In this document: one piece after another, positions 59,011 through 64,000 of the stretch
Numbering within the stretch: the stretch's first letter is position 1
Layout of the letters: each line of letters opens with the position of its first letter
NCBI GenBank assembly: GCA_024516035.1
Contig: CM044964.1
Span: 10,569,624 to 10,633,623 of the forward strand
Direction of reading: 5' to 3'
DNA length: 64,000 nt
Origin: Bactericera cockerelli
Lineage: Eukaryota > Arthropoda > Insecta > Hemiptera > Triozidae
Notes under the pieces: generated by a model
Database searches by the model: none
Told to the model about the DNA's origin: nothing
Seen by the model: the letters and a program-made list of their open reading frames with translations, nothing else
Made by a program: the position numbers and the translations under genes

Positions 59011-59710
59011 TACAATCAACTGGTCACCATCGTTTTAAAATGACGTTGGTGTGATAATTGGTGCTTCTTTTGTGGAACTTCAACCAGTATGTAATAATGA
59101 AGAAAAAAAAACATACCTCTTTAATCATAAAATCTATTACCAAAAATTAATTAATAATCAACTAGTGTTTTAACCTTGTGTTGAAAAATTAGTAATGAAC
59201 TCGTTAAAAAACGGACAGCTCGGTTTAGTGGTTTTGTTTATAATACAATTTTAATTATATTATGTACCTGTTGTACCTACGTACAATACGTACATACATG
59301 GTAGGTGGATGGAAATTCGATCTTGGTAAAATAAAGAGGGAAATGAAAGTGCCGAGTATTATTGTATGTTCCTAAATTGCCTCTTACTATGGCTCTAAGA
59401 AATGTTGACCAATATATTTGCCTAACTTCGAGTTGCTAAACATGGTGTCATTTCAGCATAATCAGTAGATATAAACAGAAGAAGCGAGAAATGATACTAG
59501 ATATACATTTAATAATTATAAATTAATAGGCAAGAATATATCCTGAAAATACCCTGAAAAGATGGATAGATGGATAATTAGATTGTCACAAATCAATGTT
59601 GATCGAGTTAAACCATACTCACTTCATTCGAAATTAAACGGTCAAAGGAGGTTGACTCAAAGAAGCAACTACTGTTTTTTTTCTCACGAGAATACCGGAC
59701 ATCCAAAGTA
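59010..59710. other. unassigned AT-rich DNA
   Basis: No gene or repeat recognised. Confidence 0.3.
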
Positions 59711-59714
59711 CAGA

Positions 59715-59805
59715 GTAAAAAAAAAAATCTACCTAGCCGGGATTCGAACCCAGGTCACCTTGCAAACTTTTTGTTTTACCTACACCAGTCGACGACCACA
59801 GAAAG
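59715..59805 (-). mobile_element. tRNA-like SINE head
   Basis: On the minus strand, GTGACCTGGGTTCGAATCCC is a clear B box and the oligo(A) at 59719 on the plus side lies at the far end. It abuts the Helitron at 59822. Confidence 0.4.
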
Positions 59806-59821
59806 TGTTCAATACGTAATA

Positions 59822-60085
59822 TCTCTATATATAAAACAGAAAAAAGGACTACCTACCTACCTACCTATGTTTGTTTGTTTGTTTGTTTGTTTGTTTGTCC
59901 GGAGTTGTTTAGCCAAAACGGTAAGAGATAGCGAAAAATGTCTCAGAATTGACCCCCCCAAAACCATTATCGCTTTGTCCATAAAAATTATAAAAAGTTC
60001 AAAAAGGCATTGCTGTCCAGCAGTACGGCCATGCCTTAGTAAATTTGAAATTTAGTCCCGTTGCAAAGCACGGGCAAACGGCTAG
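59822..60085 (+). mobile_element. short non-autonomous Helitron
   Basis: 264 bp starting TCTCTATATATAAAAC directly after an A and ending ACGGGCAAACGGCTAG directly before a T, i.e. TC...CTAG inserted between A and T as Helitrons do. A short 3' hairpin CCCGT-TGCAAAGC-ACGGG lies about 10 bp before CTAG. It carries TACC and TTTG tetranucleotide runs near 59852-59897. No Rep/helicase, so it depends on an autonomous partner. Confidence 0.8.
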
Positions 60086-60239
60086 TTTTATTATATTTAT
60101 CATTTGATCTACAATAATCAATATTTTTGCCTCTTACTGGCCACCATTTTATACACTTCTCATAATATAGACCTAGGTAGTTTACCTCTTGATGTAGAAA
60201 TCTTTGAATGAAGTTATAAAACGTTATTATTCCATCGTA

Positions 60240-61870
60240 CATTAACTGGCCTGTTGGCAGCTTGGATGAAGCAAAGACGATTTAATGTCTTCCTTATTTT
60301 AAGTTCTATGTGAGGCGAAGTTTTTTTTGTTACTCTCATAAATATAAAATCAGTTTTTTCTTTTTATGTCTCACACTGTCGCTGATTTTTCTAAAAAATT
60401 ATTTACATCGTAGTATAATTTTGCGTAATTAGACGTTTGGTAAGAACCTTCAGTCATCCACGTGGGATAATTAGGCGTGGCTCCAGGGTTCATTATAAAT
60501 ATTCCTTTAGAGGGCTTTAAATACTTTTCTACTTGTTTCAACCATCTGAAATTAAGTGATCTCATTCCCTTTGACTAGACCTTCCTAAAAACACCAAAAA
60601 TACATCTCTAAGATAACAATAGACGGCTCTGGGCTCCATAATAAGTATTCCTTTCAGAGGCTGTAACTCAAGTTTGGTCCAGTGTAATACTTTGGTTATA
60701 TTTTTATATTTTTTCCTATGATAAGGCCTTTCAAAAAATACCACAATCGCAGCTCCAAGATAACCAGGGGCGGCTCTGTGCAACTTTCCGGTTTTATTTT
60801 AGAAGGCTATATCTCCTATCCTATAAAAAATAAATACTTGAAACTATAAAAGGTATGCAGAAATAAAAATTCCCTATCCAAAAACGTAGCTCATGTATTT
60901 CCACGATAAGCACACGTTGCTGTACCCTTGACAGAAAATTGGTCTGAAAAAAAAAACCCGTATGAATAATTTCATGAAATTCAAGATTTTACGCGTGGCC
61001 AGAAAACGACTTTAACTGTACGTAGGAATCTCGCGCTTTCGTGAAACACAATCTATTTTTGCGTCTCATTACGAATTTTAAATAAAAATTGATAAAAGTT
61101 AGCGTGAAGTGGGCGAAAACAATAAAACAAAATACATATAAACTCTGTTTCGTGTTAATATAGGCCGGCTGGCTGGCGCTACTTGACGAGCGCTCGCCTC
61201 CCGGCGAGCTTGATAAAAGCAACTTTGAAGGGGAGAAACTATATAAAAGCAACACTGTCAATAATATCTATAATGTAATAATTGATAGATAATATTTATT
61301 AAAAATCTTTTAGTATCATGGTTGTATGTATTATGAATTATCTTCATATTTATTATTGGAAATATAATTTCTGTTTTGACTCTGCTTAGTCTTTACTGAT
61401 TGGTTTTTACTAAATTTATATAAAGAAACGGATTCTGTTCGAAAACAAAATATACTGTTCCATTATACCACCTTCAGCTTTAAAATTACATTAAGGTATT
61501 ATAATTTATTATAACTAACTTGTTTTATTATTGAAAAAAATTGTTACATACATATGTAATTAATTTTAAATAGTGAGGTTGTGCAATATACGTACGTAAG
61601 ATACGTACGTATTTTTATGGAACTCTAGTTTAATTAAGGAATTGTACGCATGTGCAAAAACGAGTGTTCATCAGATACGGTCAAAAAGCTCAAACTGTCT
61701 AATTTCTGGAAAAATAAAAAATGGTATTAGTATCTACAACTTCAAAAGAACGGAGGATATCTATTATCTATCTGTGTAATGTCCGTTGCACCTCGGTGTC
61801 CACAGATCTCTATAAACCAACAAGAACCAGTTGCTCCCTAGTAACCTGAGCCAATGCCAGAGCTCGAGCA
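60240..61870. other. unassigned DNA with three degenerate repeats
   Basis: Phrases GGCGTGGCTCCAGGGTTCAT, GACGGCTCTGGGCTCCATAA and GGGGCGGCTCTGTGCAAC occur at about 60474, 60624 and 60770, each followed within 20-30 bp by a (T)AGAGGGCT/AGAGGCTGT-like phrase. They look like old ~150-bp tandem copies. The rest is AT-rich. Confidence 0.35.
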
Positions 61871-61873
61871 TAT

Positions 61874-62182
61874 AATTGGTTTGTTTACACAGAGAACTAG
61901 TTTTTGTTGATATTTATCAAAACGTAAACAAACAATCAATATGGCCATACCTTCCTGTTCTTGTAATGGCTCCCTCAACTTCTCATCTGAAGATGTTATA
62001 TATTTTTTTCACCTGAAGATATTATATATTTTTTTCACCTGAAGATATTTTGAATTCCATTTGTGTGACCGGTAGATTTTTTAGTATCCATTGAAATGAA
62101 TTGAATTGATTTATTTATTGGTTTGTTTACATAGAGGACTGGTTTATTTACATATTTATCAAAACGTAAACAAACAGTCAAG
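61874..62182. repeat. duplicated hairpin unit, ~243 bp apart
   Basis: ATTGGTTTGTTTAC ... GTAAACAAACAATCAAT at 61874-61940 recurs at 62117-62182 (ATTGGTTTGTTTAC ... GTAAACAAACAGTCAA). Each unit is itself an inverted repeat. Between them lie three tandem copies of a ~28-bp phrase (CACCTGAAGATATTATATAT) at 61984-62052. Confidence 0.7.
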
Positions 62183-62885
62183 ATGGGAATAGTAATGGCT
62201 ACTATTCCCTCGACTGAAATCTTTGTGTGATGGGAAGATTAAGTCTTCATTGAAAAAAAATTAGGTACTGGTTTGTAAATTATTATTATTTTATTATTTA
62301 TGTATTTTTTAAGTTTAGTCTACTCTGCTTTATTGTTTGTTTGGCTTCTTCATTAATTTCATTATAGATTTTTGTGATTGGTAGATTTATTATTTTTCTA
62401 AGAATAAAGATTTTTTGTTCTTGATATTTATCAATATTCTTTGAATCATGATATGTGTAAAGCATTTGATATTTTCCTCTCAAAAATAATCTACCCAAAA
62501 ATTTGCAGAAATTCTCCTCCAATAATGTATGGACTTGCTGAAATTGTTAATAAGAAATGAAAAAGTGTGAAAATTTAACAAGATCACACCTAGGAAATAA
62601 TTGGTAATTAGCTAGTAGATGACACCACAACCAAATAGGTAATTAGTAATTAGGTACCATATATTATTATACATATATTATAATCGAAATTATCATCTTT
62701 AAAGCTTTCAAAGGGCACGGATCTTGAAATTGTTACAGTTTTATTTTTTAATAAATATTCATTTAAAAATCCTTTTAAACAGACGAAGGAGGTTTGTTGA
62801 CAAAGCAATGTTTCTTTTTCTTAGTTTTTTATTATTAGCATTTATTATAGTGTGCTAATAATAAAAAAAAATCTGGTGTAAACAT
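62183..62885. other. unassigned AT-rich DNA
   Basis: No gene or known repeat recognised. Positions 62822-62875 form an imperfect hairpin (TTTTTTATTATTAGCA ... GTGCTAATAATAAAAAA). Confidence 0.35.
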
Positions 62886-62889
62886 CACA

Positions 62890-63511
62890 CGACTTTCCTT
62901 ATCATATTAGGAATGGGAACAGGACCAAAAGCCACTGGTGACTCAAAGGTAACAGTCAGCTAAAAATCAAAGCCAAATTCGTAATCAGCAACTCAAAATC
63001 ATTGGATTTGATATGTCACAATCCCCATCTAGGATGAATAATAAAAAAGTTAGTCTGAGCGGGTCCCCCCCCAAAATACCGGTAAATTGGGGCCGAGGTC
63101 CAAAAAGTTCAAGATATCAAAAAAATGATAAGAAGAGACCCCTATTATTTTTTTAATCTAAGAAAATGTTGTTCTGTAACTTTCTTTGTATCTTTAACCA
63201 ATTCATAGAAGCGGCGCTTGCGGCCAATATTTGCGGCCCTGCGGCCGCATTTTGCGGCCGATTTCAACCAAAAGTTTCGTGGTTCGTCTGGTGTATAAAA
63301 TTGATTTGCATACCAAATTTCAAGTCTCTAGCTCTTACCGTTCTTGAGATATCCTGTTCACAGACAGACAGACAGACAGACGCACGGACCAATGGCTAAA
63401 AACAACTTTTTTGGTATCCTGAGGCTATGATTCGTCCAGAAATGTGAAAAACTGGGTAGGTCAAATTTTCGACGAATACAATACTTTCCTTATTATAGGA
63501 TAAGGAAAGTA
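62890..63511. mobile_element. candidate TIR element with ACTTTCCTTAT ends
   Basis: The left ACTTTCCTTAT and right ATAAGGAAAGT are exact complements. The right end also contains its own hairpin (ACTTTCCTTATTATAGGATA then AGGAAAGT). The interior holds a GCGGCC-rich patch at about 63210-63262 and a CAGA run near 63361-63380. No transposase frame. Boundaries moderately uncertain. Confidence 0.45.
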
Positions 63512-63597
63512 AAAACATACATAATATTATTAACATAGTAGATAAAATAATAAATTATACAAATTTAGAATGCTAGAATATATACCCTATCTCAAAA

Positions 63598-63745
63598 TTA
63601 ATAGTTACCATATTTGTGTGTTTCGTGTTATCACAACTACTCAAACTTGCTTTATTAAATCAACGCTGAAACCTAGACTTGAACGCCTGACCTCCAGGTT
63701 ACAAGTCCGCCGCCTTATCGTTCGAGCTACTGAGAACGGTATTGA
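63598..63745 (-). mobile_element. tRNA-derived SINE (family 1)
   Basis: Minus-strand copy with the family body and head (GTAGCTCGAACGATAAGGCG); the B box is mutated (AGGCGTTCAAGTCTAGG). No clear target duplication found. Confidence 0.7.
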
Positions 63746-63879
63746 TCGAGATACTCAAAGTTTATAAAAGAAATTGAAACTGTGTAAAAGAAACAGTGTA
63801 AAGAAATGTTTCACTAATAGATATGTATTTCTAAAATCATTATTATTCAACACTTTATTCAATATAAATGGACATTATT

Positions 63880-64000
63880 TATGTACAGTACAAATAATTA
63901 TTTTAACAATACAAAAATGGAAACAATATATTACAATAAAAAATAAAATAGAAAAATATATAGAAACATATGTATGTCCTAACTAAAGGGCGGGGTTATT
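63880..64000 (+). mobile_element. dispersed repeat, family 5, cut by the window end
   Basis: TATGTACAGTACAAATAATT and AATGGAAACAATATATTAC match the 12.25 kb copy, and the window ends within CTAAAGGGCGGGGTTATT, the GC-rich core. Confidence 0.6.

Overview
This 64 kb window is AT-rich, intron-bearing, repeat-laden animal DNA, almost certainly from an insect. Two observations point there. Near 48.1 and 51.7 kb lie two homeobox exons of the ladybird (lbe/lbl, vertebrate Lbx) class, and the second has a homeodomain of the insect ladybird type. The transposon load (I-like LINE, tRNA- and 5S-derived SINEs, hAT-like DNA elements, a Helitron) is typical of hemipteran-type genomes. A planthopper or similar hemipteran is my best guess, but the sequence alone does not prove the species.

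Layout. 1-2.6 kb: unique AT-rich DNA with a tRNA-derived SINE flanked by a perfect 16-bp target duplication, a second tRNA-like SINE and a small hairpin. 2.6-8.1 kb: a nearly complete non-LTR retrotransposon on the minus strand (ORF1 with a CCHC knuckle; ORF2 with APE endonuclease, reverse transcriptase and RNase H), inactivated by frameshifts. 8.1-18.6 kb: scattered SINEs, small TIR elements and a 61-bp hAT relic with a perfect 8-bp target duplication. 18.65-22.17 and 25.72-29.24 kb: two almost identical ~3.5 kb hAT-like non-autonomous elements, each with its own perfect 8-bp target duplication. Each carries a nested TIR element that itself contains about 44 copies of a 25-bp satellite. Between them is a 1.2 kb pyrimidine-rich 28-bp minisatellite. 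29.4-40.5 kb: mostly unique DNA with SINEs, ending in a full 5S rRNA-derived SINE. 40.5-54.1 kb: a repeat-poor island holding the two ladybird homeobox exons, both on the plus strand. 54.1-64 kb: more repeats, including a 25-bp satellite, a 497-bp near-perfect palindrome, a TIR element, a Helitron and other TIR-like elements.

How the parts relate. The only host coding sequence I can support is the 3' homeobox exon of two tandem ladybird genes (or two alternative last exons of one gene). Ladybird genes encode nuclear transcription factors of the NK homeobox cluster, used in muscle, heart and nervous-system patterning. Their upstream exons were not found and may lie outside the window. The homeoboxes share a 57-bp tract with one difference, while the adjacent 114 bp have 26, which suggests local gene conversion. 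Everything else is mobile DNA, satellites or unassigned non-coding sequence. The most striking mobile feature is the twin composite hAT-like element, which appears to have moved recently as one unit with its nested element and satellite cargo.
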